DNA of 64,000 nucleotides. Origin: Loktanella fryxellensis. Lineage in GTDB: Bacteria; Pseudomonadota; Alphaproteobacteria; Rhodobacterales; Rhodobacteraceae. The notes under the pieces are model-generated. The model did not search any database and had not been told where the DNA came from. It worked only from the letters and a program-made list of their open reading frames with translations. The DNA is taken from assembly GCF_900110065.1 (NCBI RefSeq), contig NZ_FOCI01000008.1, positions 94,126 through 158,125 of the forward strand. The letters are read 5' to 3'. The translations under genes and the position numbers were made by a program. Shown in pieces: positions 18,083-28,262 of the stretch. Numbering within the stretch: position 1 is the first letter of the stretch; each line of letters opens with the position of its first letter.

Positions 18083-19621
18083 TCAGTCGTCGTCGGACTG
18101 GGCCATCAGCGTCAGCGGCACGGGGCCTGCGTCCAGATCGTCGATGCGCAGTACCGGGTCGGCGGGTTTCGCCAGACGGTTGCGCACGACCCAGCGCAAC
18201 TGGTTTTCGGCCCGCGTGATCGCCACATAGGCGAGGCGTTTCCACAAAGGCTGCCCGGCCTCGACCCGGCCCATGCGGCTGGCCATCTCGATATCCGGGG
18301 CGAATACCTGCACCGTGTCCCACTGGCTGCCTTGCGCCTTGTGGATCGTCACGGCAGCGCCGTGCAGAAAGGTGGCCCCCATCTTGGCGGCAAAGGGAAT
18401 AAAGGGTTCCTCGTCGCCTTCCAGCTCGATCTTGACGATGCTGGCGGCCGACATCTGCGGGTCCAGCGCACCAAGGACGTGCAGGCGGCTGAAACCGGGC
18501 CTGCGTCCGGGGCCAAGGTAGATGACCTGCGCGCCCTTGATCAGCCCCCGCGCCTCGAGGTCGAGGCGCTTCTTGCGGTGTTTCAGCGGCAACTCGATCC
18601 CGTCGCAGATCAGCGGCTCGCCCGGCAGGAGGCTGTCGGGGGGTGCGTTGTAAGCGCTGCGGAACGCATGGATCAGCTTGATCCGCGTCTTGTTCGTCCA
18701 CACGAGGCAGGGCGAGCGGGCCATCAGGTCCGCCTCGACCCGCTGGGCGATCACCACGCGGTCGTCGCGTTCGGCGGCCTCGGCCACCATCCGCTCGAAG
18801 TGGTAGAAATCCAGCATCGGGTCGGCCAGCGCATGCGCCAGATCGAGGATCGGGCTGTCGGCGCTTTGCCGGTGGATTCGGTTCAGGGTCAAGATGCGCT
18901 TCGCGGGCAATGTTTCGAACACCATGCCGCCGGCCGATTGCACGGGCGGCAGCTGCGCCGGGTCGCCGAACAGCAGCAGCGTCGGAAAGATCTCCTTCAG
19001 GTCGTCGAACTGGCGCGCGTCGAGCATGGAGGATTCGTCCACGAAGCCGATATCCAGCGCCTCCTCGCGCCGTTTCCAGCCGGTGATGAAATCGCTGCCG
19101 CGCAGACCGGCGGCGGCGAGGGCGGCCGGGATCGACTTGTGCCCCTGATAGGACGCGAACGCCCGGTTGAGCGCGATGTCCGTCAACTGTGCCACGGCGG
19201 GTCGTTCACCCTGCCCCGCCAGCCATTCCGCGACCTTCTCATACTCCGGGTCATAGACGGGGGTGTAGAGGATGCGGTGGATCGTGGTCGCCGGCACGCC
19301 GCGGTTGCGCAGCACGGACGCCGCCTTGTTCGTCGGTGCCAGGATCGCCAGCGTGCGGCGATTGCCGCGCTTTTTTCCCTCGTAGTCGCCGGACACGATA
19401 TCGACACCAGCCGCCTCCAGCGCGCGGTAAAGGGCGGCGAGCAGCATGGTCTTGCCGCTGCCCGCCTTGCCGATGACGGCCAGAACCTCGCTCACGTCGG
19501 TTTGCGGCGGTTGCAGCAGGTCGTCGGTCAGGTCGATGCCGGACTGGCGCAGGGCTGTGGCGATGCTGTCCCACGCCGCGGCCTGATCGTCGGAAAAGGT
19601 GATGGTGGCTGGCGCATTCAT
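18083..19621 (-). CDS. RecD-like ATP-dependent DNA helicase (SF1)
   Basis: The 512-residue protein has Walker A GKAGSGKT near residue 52, LAPTNKAASVL (motif Ia), Walker B GFVDESSML, FGDPAQLPPV (motif III), NRIHRQ (motif IV), and the C-terminal motif VTIHKAQGSQWD (V) with YVAITRAENQL (VI). That is the RecD/TraA-type SF1B order. No nuclease domain is visible, and recB/recC are not nearby, so a stand-alone RecD2-like role in DNA repair is likely. It is the last gene of the leftward lux group (41 bases after luxI). Confidence 0.88.
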   Translation of the reverse strand: MNAPATITFSDDQAAAWDSIATALRQSGIDLTDDLLQPPQTDVSEVLAVIGKAGSGKTMLLAALYRALEAAGVDIVSGDYEGKKRGNRRTLAILAPTNKAASVLRNRGVPATTIHRILYTPVYDPEYEKVAEWLAGQGERPAVAQLTDIALNRAFASYQGHKSIPAALAAAGLRGSDFITGWKRREEALDIGFVDESSMLDARQFDDLKEIFPTLLLFGDPAQLPPVQSAGGMVFETLPAKRILTLNRIHRQSADSPILDLAHALADPMLDFYHFERMVAEAAERDDRVVIAQRVEADLMARSPCLVWTNKTRIKLIHAFRSAYNAPPDSLLPGEPLICDGIELPLKHRKKRLDLEARGLIKGAQVIYLGPGRRPGFSRLHVLGALDPQMSAASIVKIELEGDEEPFIPFAAKMGATFLHGAAVTIHKAQGSQWDTVQVFAPDIEMASRMGRVEAGQPLWKRLAYVAITRAENQLRWVVRNRLAKPADPVLRIDDLDAGPVPLTLMAQSDDD

Positions 19622-19661
19622 GGCGCGACCCTAACCGTCGCCGCGTCCGCCTGCCAGTGGG

Positions 19662-20324
19662 TCAGGCCGCGATTGACGGCGTGATGGCCGTCGCTGCCGC
19701 CAAGGGGCGTGGCGTCACGTCCGGGCCGAAGGCGCGGGCGAACCACGCTTCCGACACCTCGGACGAAACACCCGCGCGGCGCAACACACGCAGGCGGTCG
19801 TCGGGTCGGTAGGGCCACAGACCGACGCCGATGGCATCGCGCCCCGGCCCGGTGCGGCCAAGCACCTCGGGCACCGCGCCGATGGCCTGATAGACGCGGA
19901 TCATCCGCGCATCGAACACGCCCAGCAAATGCGTCAGGGCATGGGCACGCATCACCTCTCCCCCCGCCAGCATCAGGAGGCCCGCGACGCGGGGCCCGGC
20001 GTGGGGTGACAGGCAAAAGCGGGTGCATTCCCAGATCGCGGGATCGGTGATCGGGGCGGGCAGCAGCGCGGCGAATTGTTCGTTCACCATCGTGCGGCCC
20101 GACATGGGCAGCAGGCGCATGGAGCCGCCGTGCACCCCCGGTTGCGGTTCCCAGACGACATAGAGCGGGTCGCAGGCGTCATACTGGTCGCGTTCCCAGC
20201 CCTGCGCATCGACCTGTACATCCCAGCCCAGCCGGTCGCGGAACTGCGCCGTGCGGTCGCGGTGCATTCCGGCCTGCAGGCCCGGATGTGCCGCCAGTGC
20301 GGTCGTCGTCAGATAGCGAATCAT
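19662..20324 (-). CDS. luxI: Acyl-homoserine-lactone synthase
   Basis: The 220-residue protein carries the conserved LuxI residues: R24, F28, W34, E44, D46, D49, R70, E99 and R102, in HRDRTAQFRDRLGWDV, WERDQYD, GGSMRLL and WECTRF. The enzyme makes an N-acyl-homoserine lactone from SAM and an acyl carrier. Its start codon is preceded two bases away by a perfect 9-bp inverted repeat that covers the likely ribosome-binding site. luxR lies just upstream. The acyl chain cannot be told from the sequence. Confidence 0.94.
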   Translation of the reverse strand: MIRYLTTTALAAHPGLQAGMHRDRTAQFRDRLGWDVQVDAQGWERDQYDACDPLYVVWEPQPGVHGGSMRLLPMSGRTMVNEQFAALLPAPITDPAIWECTRFCLSPHAGPRVAGLLMLAGGEVMRAHALTHLLGVFDARMIRVYQAIGAVPEVLGRTGPGRDAIGVGLWPYRPDDRLRVLRRAGVSSEVSEAWFARAFGPDVTPRPLAAATAITPSIAA

Positions 20325-20326
20325 GC

Positions 20327-20351
20327 TGCCCCCCGTGTTGATCGGGGGGCA
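20327..20351 (-). promoter_or_regulatory. Hairpin overlapping the luxI ribosome-binding site
   Basis: TGCCCCCCG and CGGGGGGCA form a perfect 9-bp inverted repeat with a 7-base loop. On the minus strand it ends two bases before the luxI ATG, so the G-run that would pair with 16S rRNA lies in the stem. It may limit luxI translation. Confidence 0.6.
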
Positions 20352-20400
20352 CCATGCGAGGCCGATGTTTAAGCGGTTCTAACGCCGCCGCGCGGTGGGG

Positions 20401-21186
20401 TCAGCCGGTCGCAACCAGTGGATCGCGCAGCCGGCCGGGCCAGCCGCCGGGATCGTCGCGCGCGGCACCGCCGGTCAGGATCAACCCTTCGGTCAGGGCG
20501 CGGGCGACGGCGTGGACGATGTTCGCGGCCCCGAGTTTCAACCGTGCGCTTTCGATATAGTCGCGCAGGGTATGTTCCGAGATCGCCAGCATGTCCGCCG
20601 CCTGCCCGCGCGAATAGCCCATGGCAAGAAAGGTCAGCGCATCCACCTCTCGTGGGGACAGGGGTTTGACCGGGTCGGGGGTACGGTGGTTTTCCAGTTG
20701 GAGCGCCTTGGCATTCAGATAATGCGCGAGCACGATGACATCACGCTGGTGGGTTGCGATGAAGTCGTCCCAGTCTTCGTCCGAACAACTGCGTGACAGG
20801 CTGAACAAGGCGAACTGACCGTTCGGCCCCCGGATCGGGACGGAATACCCCTGATTGCCCACCTGATAGGTCAGCGATTCCGCGCGGAATGCCCGTGCGG
20901 CCCGAGACGTCCAGTCGAGGCGTTTCCAGTCCACCGGGTGGAACCGCTGGAAGCAACCCAGCACCACCGGATCGACCCGGATATAGTCCATGTCCTGATA
21001 GCGTTGCGCCCACGTCGGATCGTAGGTGCCAAAGCCGTACTGCTGCCCGTCCACACTGATCCAGTGATAGATCACATGATCCACGGCCAACTCGTCGCGC
21101 AGCCCGACGATCAGATCCTGGATCTGGTCAAGCCGTGTGACGGATTCGAGGTTCGACAAGAAGGTGTTCAGTCCGTTCCGCATCAT
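20401..21186 (-). CDS. luxR: LuxR-family quorum-sensing transcriptional regulator
   Basis: The 261-residue protein has an N-terminal autoinducer-binding domain (WAQRYQDMDYIRVDPVV, the usual W-x-x-x-Y-x-x-x-x-Y-x-x-x-DP pattern) and a C-terminal LuxR helix-turn-helix (LSPREVDALTFLAMGYSRGQAADML). It should respond to the acyl-homoserine lactone made by the gene 76 bases downstream. ATG 21186 or the next ATG (21183) is the start. The first 59 bases overlap a small ORF in another frame. No palindromic lux box is obvious before luxI. Confidence 0.93.
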   Translation of the reverse strand: MMRNGLNTFLSNLESVTRLDQIQDLIVGLRDELAVDHVIYHWISVDGQQYGFGTYDPTWAQRYQDMDYIRVDPVVLGCFQRFHPVDWKRLDWTSRAARAFRAESLTYQVGNQGYSVPIRGPNGQFALFSLSRSCSDEDWDDFIATHQRDVIVLAHYLNAKALQLENHRTPDPVKPLSPREVDALTFLAMGYSRGQAADMLAISEHTLRDYIESARLKLGAANIVHAVARALTEGLILTGGAARDDPGGWPGRLRDPLVATG

Positions 21187-21343
21187 GCCGCCCAAGGCCC
21201 GCTGGCCCTATGATGACCGACGCGATTTCTGCCGATGCCACCACAGCGGCTTCGCGCATCCGGTCCGCCACGAGGGGCAGTCCGTTTGATGACGCGAAGG
21301 ACTCCAAGTCGGCCAGAACGTCGATGATCCAGTTTTGTCCCAC
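21128..21343 (-). CDS. Small protein upstream of luxR, overlapping its start
   Basis: The 71-residue ORF begins with GTG 21343 (MGQNWIIDVLADLESFASSNGL), has AGGGGATC eight bases upstream, and reads into luxR by 59 bases. The first half looks like a helical cytoplasmic protein (IIDVLADLESFASS, VADRMREAAVVASAEI). Similar short proteins lie before some roseobacter luxR genes, to my recollection, but I cannot confirm homology. It may be translated to couple into luxR. Function unknown. Confidence 0.55.
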   Translation of the reverse strand: MGQNWIIDVLADLESFASSNGLPLVADRMREAAVVASAEIASVIIGPAGLGRHDAERTEHLLVEPRIRHTA

Positions 21344-21364
21344 GGCACGATCCCCTGAAAAGTC

Positions 21365-21379
21365 TTAACGAAGTCTTAA
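21365..21379 (-). promoter_or_regulatory. CtrA-type binding site before the lux operon
   Basis: TTAA-N7-TTAA is the full CtrA box, and it is found here as TTAACGAAGTCTTAA. It lies about 22 bases upstream of the small ORF start, and the same stretch forms an 11-base direct repeat (AAGTCTTAACG, AAGTCTTAATG). A plausible promoter (TTGCTG, 17 bases, TTAAGA on the minus strand) overlaps it. Confidence 0.6.
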
Positions 21380-21552
21380 TGACTCAAGCTAACATACAGC
21401 AATTCTTCATCCTACCCGCTGGTTCGGCCCCCCCGGAATTGGGGGACAGACACGCTGCAACCCATTGGCACCACATCTGGATGCAGCAATTGGAAACGGG
21501 CGCCTGCCCTGCGACAGACGCCCGCCCACGATGTGCCGGCCCGTGACCCCGA

Positions 21553-22839
<1,287 letters not shown>

Positions 22840-22904
22840 GTCCGTCTCCATCGTCGCATCCACTTTGGTCGCCGCACCGCAGAATCGGCGCTTGGGCCTA
22901 ATAT

Positions 22905-22928
22905 GCAACTGCAGCGCAACGATGCAAC
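22905..22928 (-). promoter_or_regulatory. GCAAC repeats overlapping a possible ccr promoter
   Basis: On the plus strand GCAAC occurs at 22905, 22916 and 22924. Read for ccr, these give TTGCAT-N18-TATTAG, a plausible -35/-10, placing the start about 55 bases before the ATG. Repeats inside a promoter suggest an operator. Confidence 0.4.
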
Positions 22929-22955
22929 ACAAAATGATACGTATTTGTAATTTAA

Positions 22956-24371
22956 TTACGTGACGGATTTCGACAGGACTGGCGCAGAAAGGACCTGCAT
23001 CGGGGTCTCGTCGAAATGATGGGCGATGGAATTGGCATAGTAGGCCAGCACGTCGCGACCTGTGTCCGTGACGAGGATCCTGTCCGGTGTAACTGCGATC
23101 AGCCCGCGATCCGACAACCGCAGCAGCGCCTCGTCCAACAGCTGCGCTGCCGGTCGTTGCGGCAACGGCATCTCGCGCGAGCGGAGCGCGTCGAGGCAGG
23201 CGGTCATGTGACCCAGCAGGCTGGCCTGTGTCAGAGCGTCGTGGCGCAGCAAGAGCCGCGCAACGAGCGGCACCGACAGAACGGGCACGACCTGCCGGAC
23301 GCGGGCCATCAACTCCTCTGCCACCAGCGACGTGGGATCGCCGTCCAGTGGCCCGCGATCCTTCAGGAACAGAGACAGCTCCAGCGGGTGCCCGAACCCG
23401 ACGGAGGCGGTGCCGAACCCGTCGAAGCGCCCGGTGATCCGCGCCCACAGATGCACACCCACCGCCCGCACCACGGTCAGGGTCGGCGGCCGGAACCTGC
23501 GGTTGCCGCGCTTGTCCGCATTGATCAGGAAGCGGTCCTCGATCACCCGGTCATAGTTCAGGGCCACGGGGATGAAGATCACGTCGCGGCCACCGGGGCG
23601 ATAATTGCTGACGATATAGTTCAACAGACCCAGCTTGGGCGGCTTCACCGCACCGGTGACGGACAACCCGCCTTCGGGGAACATGGCCTGTGTCACACCG
23701 GCGTCCGTCGCCATCTGCACATAACGCGCCAGCACCCCGCGATAAAGGTCGCCGCGCGACCGCCGCCGGATGAAGTAGGCGCCCAGCATGCGGATCAGCC
23801 CCGACAGGGGCCACACCCGTGCCCATTCGCCCACCGCATAGGACAGGGTCCCGGCGCGGCTGACCAGATAGGTGACCAGCACATAGTCCATGTTGCTGCG
23901 GTGGTTCATGATGAAGACGATGGTGGCGTTCGGGTCCAGTTCCGCGAGTTCCTGACGCGGATAGGTCGCGATGCGCACCCGGTAGAGCGAGTTCGACAGA
24001 TAGCGGGCCAGACGCATGCCCACCGAAAAATAGGCGATGGCCGAAAACCCCGGCACGATTTCGCGGGCGTAGGATTTGGCTTTCTCGAAGGCAACGTTTT
24101 CGGGGACGTTGTTGGCGCGGGCGTGATCGACGATGGCCTGCGTCACGGTCGGATCATAGATCAGGCGTTGGATCATATCGTAACGGCGCGCCAGCTTGAA
24201 CGGCTCGATCGGGCGGGCCAGACGCGTGTTCACCCGTGCGATGACCCGTTCCGCCCGCTTGCGAAAGAACCAGCGCACGGACGGGAACAGGAAATGCGAT
24301 GCGAACGTCACGCCGGCGAACAGCACGATCAGCACGAAGGCCCAAAGCGGCAGGATCACGGGATGCGTCAT
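22956..24371 (-). CDS. Glycerol-3-phosphate acyltransferase-type protein (PlsB-like)
   Basis: The 471-residue protein has the acyltransferase motifs in order: NHRSNMDY (block I, H-x4-D), GAYFIRRR (II), FPEGGLSVTG (III) and IFIPVALNYDRVIED (IV). The block I form is PlsB-like rather than PlsC-like. It has one N-terminal membrane segment (MTHPVILPLWAFVLIVLFAG) and should acylate glycerol-3-phosphate or lysophosphatidate at the inner membrane. Start ATG 24371. It lies between ccr and the divergent ecm, an arrangement common in Rhodobacteraceae. Confidence 0.87.
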   Translation of the reverse strand: MTHPVILPLWAFVLIVLFAGVTFASHFLFPSVRWFFRKRAERVIARVNTRLARPIEPFKLARRYDMIQRLIYDPTVTQAIVDHARANNVPENVAFEKAKSYAREIVPGFSAIAYFSVGMRLARYLSNSLYRVRIATYPRQELAELDPNATIVFIMNHRSNMDYVLVTYLVSRAGTLSYAVGEWARVWPLSGLIRMLGAYFIRRRSRGDLYRGVLARYVQMATDAGVTQAMFPEGGLSVTGAVKPPKLGLLNYIVSNYRPGGRDVIFIPVALNYDRVIEDRFLINADKRGNRRFRPPTLTVVRAVGVHLWARITGRFDGFGTASVGFGHPLELSLFLKDRGPLDGDPTSLVAEELMARVRQVVPVLSVPLVARLLLRHDALTQASLLGHMTACLDALRSREMPLPQRPAAQLLDEALLRLSDRGLIAVTPDRILVTDTGRDVLAYYANSIAHHFDETPMQVLSAPVLSKSVT

Positions 24372-24529
24372 GGCGGGAACGTGACAGGTTTGCCCGCAGC
24401 CGTAAATCCCGGCGGACCGCACCGCGATTGTGCCGATGCCGCACTGCGGCACCTTGACCGCAGTGCAAAATATCGCATAACCCATCTGGTAAGCAATATT
24501 GTTACGCGTCAATGCAGGGATGCCCGCCG

Positions 24530-26500
24530 ATGACAGACCGTGTCCAGACCGACCGCCCGTGGCTGTTCCGCACCTATGCCGGCCATTCCACGGCAAAGGC
24601 GTCCAATGCGCTTTATCGCGGCAATCTGGCCAAGGGGCAGACGGGACTTTCGGTCGCTTTCGACCTGCCGACGCAGACCGGTTACGACAGCGACCACGAG
24701 CTCAGCGGTGGCGAGGTGGGCAAGGTCGGCGTGCCCGTTTGCCATCTGGGCGACATGCGGGCACTGTTCGACGCGATCCCGCTGGACCAGATGAACACCT
24801 CGATGACGATCAATGCGACGGCGCCGTGGCTGCTGGCGCTGTATATTGCCGTGGCCGAGGAACAGGGTGCCGATATCACCGCCCTGCAGGGGACGGTGCA
24901 GAACGACATCATCAAGGAATACCTGTCGCGCGGCACCTATATCTGCCCGCCCGCGCCCTCGATGCGGATGATTACCGATGTCGCGGCCTATACCCGCGAA
25001 CACCTGCCGAAATGGAACCCGATGAACGTGTGTTCCTATCACCTGCAAGAGGCGGGGGCGACGCCGGAACAGGAATTGGCCTTTGCGCTGGCCACCGCCA
25101 CCGCCGTGCTGGACGACCTGAAGGGAAAGGTGCCCGCCGAACATTTCCCCGACATGGTCGGTCGCATTTCGTTTTTCGTGAATGCGGGCATCCGGTTCGT
25201 GACGGAGCTGTGCAAGATGCGCGCCTTCGTAGCACTATGGGACGAGATCTGCCGCGACCGCTATGGGGTGAAGGACGAGAAATTTCGCCGCTTCCGCTAT
25301 GGCGTGCAGGTCAATTCGCTGGGGCTGACGGAACAGCAGCCAGAAAACAACGTCTATCGCATCCTGATCGAAATGCTGGCCGTGACGCTGTCCAAGAATG
25401 CCCGCGCCCGTGCCGTGCAACTTCCCGCCTGGAACGAGGCATTGGGCCTGCCACGCCCGTGGGACCAGCAATGGTCGCTGCGGATGCAGCAGATCCTCGC
25501 CTATGAGACGGACCTTCTGGAATTCGACGACCTGTTCGACGGCAATCCCGCGATCGAGGCCAAGGTGGCCACATTGATCGACGGCGCCCGCGCCGAATTG
25601 GCGGCCATCGACGGCATGGGCGGCGCGGTCGAGGCCATCGCCTATATGAAAGGTCGGCTGGTCGACAGCAATGCCGCCCGCATCGCGGGAATCGAAACGG
25701 GTCGCACCACGGTCGTCGGCGTCAACCGCTACCAGTCCGGAGAACCGTCGCCGCTGACGGCCGGCGACGATGCAATCATGGTTGCCGACGCCGCCGCAGA
25801 GGCCGACCAGTTGTACCGCCTTGCTGCGTGGAAAGCGGCACGCGATCCGCAGGCGGTGCGCGCCGCGCTGGCCGATCTGCGGCAGGCTGCCACCGACGGG
25901 TCCAACATCATGCCGCCGTCGATCAGGGCCGCCCGCGCCGGTGTGACGACCGGCGAATGGGCGGATGTGATCCGCACCGCGTTCGGCCAATACCGCGCAC
26001 CCACCGGTGTCAGCGCCGCGATGTCCAATCGCACCGAGGATCTGGATGACATCCGGGCCCGGGTCGATGCCGTCAGCGCCAAATTAGGGCGGAAATTGAA
26101 ATTTCTTGTGGGTAAACCCGGCCTCGACGGTCACTCGAATGGTGCGGAACAGATTGCAACCCGCGCGCGTGATTGCGGCATGGAAATCGCCTATGACGGT
26201 ATTCGGCTGACACCGGATGAACTGGTGCAATCCGCATTGGAGGGGCAAGTGCATGTGATCGGGTTGTCGATCCTGTCGGGCTCGCACATGCCCCTCATCG
26301 AATCGATGATGACGAAATTGCGTGCCGCGGGATTGGGCGATATTCCTGTGATTGCAGGTGGGATCATCCCCGAAGACGATGCGCAGAAACTTCGGTCCAT
26401 GGGGGTCGCCCGGATCTATACGCCAAAGGATTTCCGTTTGAACCAGATCATGGACGATATCGTGACACTCGTGGATCGGCATCATATTGCGGCCGAATGA
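24530..26500 (+). CDS. ecm: Ethylmalonyl-CoA mutase
   Basis: The coenzyme B12-dependent enzyme converts ethylmalonyl-CoA to methylsuccinyl-CoA. The 656-residue protein has the mutase barrel (GLSVAFDLPTQTGYDSDHELSGGEVG, NTSMTINATAPWLLALY, QGTVQNDIIKEYLSRGTYI) and the C-terminal B12 domain with DGHSNGAEQI (D-x-H-x2-G), GLSILSGSH and GGIIP. The location beside ccr and the short single-chain form favour ecm over methylmalonyl-CoA mutase. Start ATG 24530 (AGGGA upstream). The B12 domain bases 26,090-26,500 look AT-richer than the rest. Confidence 0.95.
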   Translation: MTDRVQTDRPWLFRTYAGHSTAKASNALYRGNLAKGQTGLSVAFDLPTQTGYDSDHELSGGEVGKVGVPVCHLGDMRALFDAIPLDQMNTSMTINATAPWLLALYIAVAEEQGADITALQGTVQNDIIKEYLSRGTYICPPAPSMRMITDVAAYTREHLPKWNPMNVCSYHLQEAGATPEQELAFALATATAVLDDLKGKVPAEHFPDMVGRISFFVNAGIRFVTELCKMRAFVALWDEICRDRYGVKDEKFRRFRYGVQVNSLGLTEQQPENNVYRILIEMLAVTLSKNARARAVQLPAWNEALGLPRPWDQQWSLRMQQILAYETDLLEFDDLFDGNPAIEAKVATLIDGARAELAAIDGMGGAVEAIAYMKGRLVDSNAARIAGIETGRTTVVGVNRYQSGEPSPLTAGDDAIMVADAAAEADQLYRLAAWKAARDPQAVRAALADLRQAATDGSNIMPPSIRAARAGVTTGEWADVIRTAFGQYRAPTGVSAAMSNRTEDLDDIRARVDAVSAKLGRKLKFLVGKPGLDGHSNGAEQIATRARDCGMEIAYDGIRLTPDELVQSALEGQVHVIGLSILSGSHMPLIESMMTKLRAAGLGDIPVIAGGIIPEDDAQKLRSMGVARIYTPKDFRLNQIMDDIVTLVDRHHIAAE

Positions 26501-26596
26501 CGTAATGCATATTCGATATTGAATTATTCGTCACTTCACTGCACATATGCATGATACGGGGCCGTTCCGGCTCCGCGCGAATACTGGAGAGATGCC

Positions 26597-26929
26597 GTGA
26601 ATTTCGAACTTAAATCCATGAGCCGCAAGGAACTCGAAAAACTCCGCCGCGACGTGGACAACGCCCTTGAAAAGGTCGAATCCCGCGAACTGAAATTGGC
26701 CCACGATGCTGCGGCCAAGGCCGCCGCCGATTTCGGCTTTTCCCTTGAAGAGGTCAGCGCCCTGTCGGACGGCAAGACACGCGGCAGCAAGGGGCCACGC
26801 AGCGTATCGCCCGCCAAATACCGCAACCCCGCGGATGAAAGTCAGACGTGGACCGGCCGTGGCCGTCAGCCCGACTGGTACAAGACCGCAATGTCGAACG
26901 GCACCGATCCGGCGACGCTGGAAATCTGA
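26597..26929 (+). CDS. H-NS family nucleoid-associated protein (HvrA-like)
   Basis: The 110-residue protein has an N-terminal coiled-coil region (SRKELEKLRRDVDNALEKVESRELKLA) and the C-terminal H-NS DNA-binding motif TWTGRGRQPDW. In Rhodobacter the homologues HvrA/Spb regulate photosynthesis and other genes. Start GTG 26597, with TGGAGAG upstream. It stands alone between ecm and a minus-strand exported protein. Its targets here cannot be read. Confidence 0.93.
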   Translation: MNFELKSMSRKELEKLRRDVDNALEKVESRELKLAHDAAAKAAADFGFSLEEVSALSDGKTRGSKGPRSVSPAKYRNPADESQTWTGRGRQPDWYKTAMSNGTDPATLEI

Positions 26930-26962
26930 CGTGACCGCCGCACGGGCGATCCCCGTGCGGCG

Positions 26963-27484
26963 TCATTCCTGAATGCGGCGCAATTCGTCGAGGGTATAGG
27001 TCTCTGCGATCTCGCCGTCGGCCTCCTTGCGATAGCCCGGCGCGACCGGCAGGCAGCCGCTTCCGCAGATCTGCCGTGCGACCCGCGTTCGTCCGTCGAT
27101 GTGCCACAACCGGCCACCGGGTGTCGCCACGTATCCGTTCAGAAAAAACTCCGCATCGCTTTCGACGTCCACGGTGCTGGGCATTTCGTTGAAGTAGCCT
27201 TCGTCGAATGCCCCGTGGGTGTGATAGGATGCGATAACCGCGATATCGTCCGGAAAGTCCGCGCTGCAGCTGGCCATGTCACCCGGCACGGCGGCGCTTG
27301 CGACCAGTTCGCCCTGACGCGTCAACCCCAGATAGCCGCAGTATTCGCGCCGCTTGTCGAACGACACCGGTTGCAGCGCGGCCAGGACATCCCGGGCCAG
27401 CGCCACTTCGTCCGCGTCCTGTGCCATGGCGGGGTGGAACAGCGGCGCTGCGGCGATGGCGATCAGGGCTAGGTGGCGCAGCAT
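26963..27484 (-). CDS. Exported protein with a JAMM-like DUF4329-type domain
   Basis: The 173-residue protein starts with a signal peptide (MLRHLALIAIAAAPLFHPAMA). The mature part has SYHTHG followed by MPSTVDVESDAEF and GYVATPGGRLWHIDG. H-x-H followed by S-x-x-D is the arrangement of the JAMM metalloprotease motif, and I take it as the DUF4329 family. This family is linked to effectors in other bacteria; whether this protein is active is unknown. Start ATG 27484 (reading on the minus strand). It is divergent from deoD. Confidence 0.72.
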   Translation of the reverse strand: MLRHLALIAIAAAPLFHPAMAQDADEVALARDVLAALQPVSFDKRREYCGYLGLTRQGELVASAAVPGDMASCSADFPDDIAVIASYHTHGAFDEGYFNEMPSTVDVESDAEFFLNGYVATPGGRLWHIDGRTRVARQICGSGCLPVAPGYRKEADGEIAETYTLDELRRIQE

Positions 27485-27543
27485 GGCTTTTCTTTCGGGC
27501 GGCTTTCGACCAATAATCCCGACAAACAATAAGGAAGCAAGCC

Positions 27544-28254
27544 ATGACAGTTCATATCGGCGCCAAGCCCGGCGACATCGCGGAAACCGTTCTGATGCCG
27601 GGCGATCCCTACCGCGCCAAGTGGGCCGCAGAGACGTTCCTGACCGACGCCGTCTGCACCAACGAAGTGCGCGGGATGCTGGGTTTCACCGGCATGTGGA
27701 ACGGCAACCGCGTGACGATCCAGGGTTCCGGCATGGGGATGCCGTCCATGTCGATCTATGCCAACGAGCTGATCAAGGACTACAACGCGCAGACCCTGAT
27801 CCGTATCGGCAGCTGCGGCGCGATGCAGGACGAGACCAAGGTGCGCGACGTGGTGCTGGCGATGACCGCCTGTTCCAGCGGCACGCCGTCCGACACGATC
27901 TTCAAGGAAGTGAACTACGCCCCCGTCTGCGATTTCGGCCTGTTGCAAGCGGCGCATGCGGCAGCGCACAAGCGCGGCACGCGCACCCATGTCGGCAGCA
28001 TCTATTCATCCGACACCTTCTATGCGGAACGCAACGACCTGACAGAGCAGATGATCCGCCACGGCGTTCTGGCGGTCGAGATGGAAGCGGCGGAGCTCTA
28101 CATCCTTGCCGCGCGCTACAAGCGCCGCGCGCTGGCCGTGATGACCGTCAGCGACCACATCATCACCGGCGAAGCCCTGCCCAGCGACCAGCGCGAGCGC
28201 AGCTTTGGCGACATGGTGGAGATTGCGCTGGAAGCGGCATTCACCAAGGTCTGA
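27544..28254 (+). CDS. deoD: Purine nucleoside phosphorylase
   Basis: The 236-residue hexameric-type phosphorylase opens [26 protein letters not shown] and has [12 protein letters not shown], the phosphate site, and VSDHIITGE. It cleaves purine nucleosides to base and (deoxy)ribose-1-phosphate. Length is normal. It could act on nucleosides imported by the BMP-type ABC system at 11.5-16.3 kb. A stable hairpin follows. Confidence 0.96.
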   Translation: MTVHIGAKPGDIAETVLMPGDPYRAKWAAETFLTDAVCTNEVRGMLGFTGMWNGNRVTIQGSGMGMPSMSIYANELIKDYNAQTLIRIGSCGAMQDETKVRDVVLAMTACSSGTPSDTIFKEVNYAPVCDFGLLQAAHAAAHKRGTRTHVGSIYSSDTFYAERNDLTEQMIRHGVLAVEMEAAELYILAARYKRRALAVMTVSDHIITGEALPSDQRERSFGDMVEIALEAAFTKV

Positions 28255-28262
28255 CACGATCT

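Noticed and set aside
20325..20400. lux box in front of luxI
   Set aside because: No 18-20-bp palindrome of the usual lux type is present; the only strong inverted repeat covers the ribosome-binding site.
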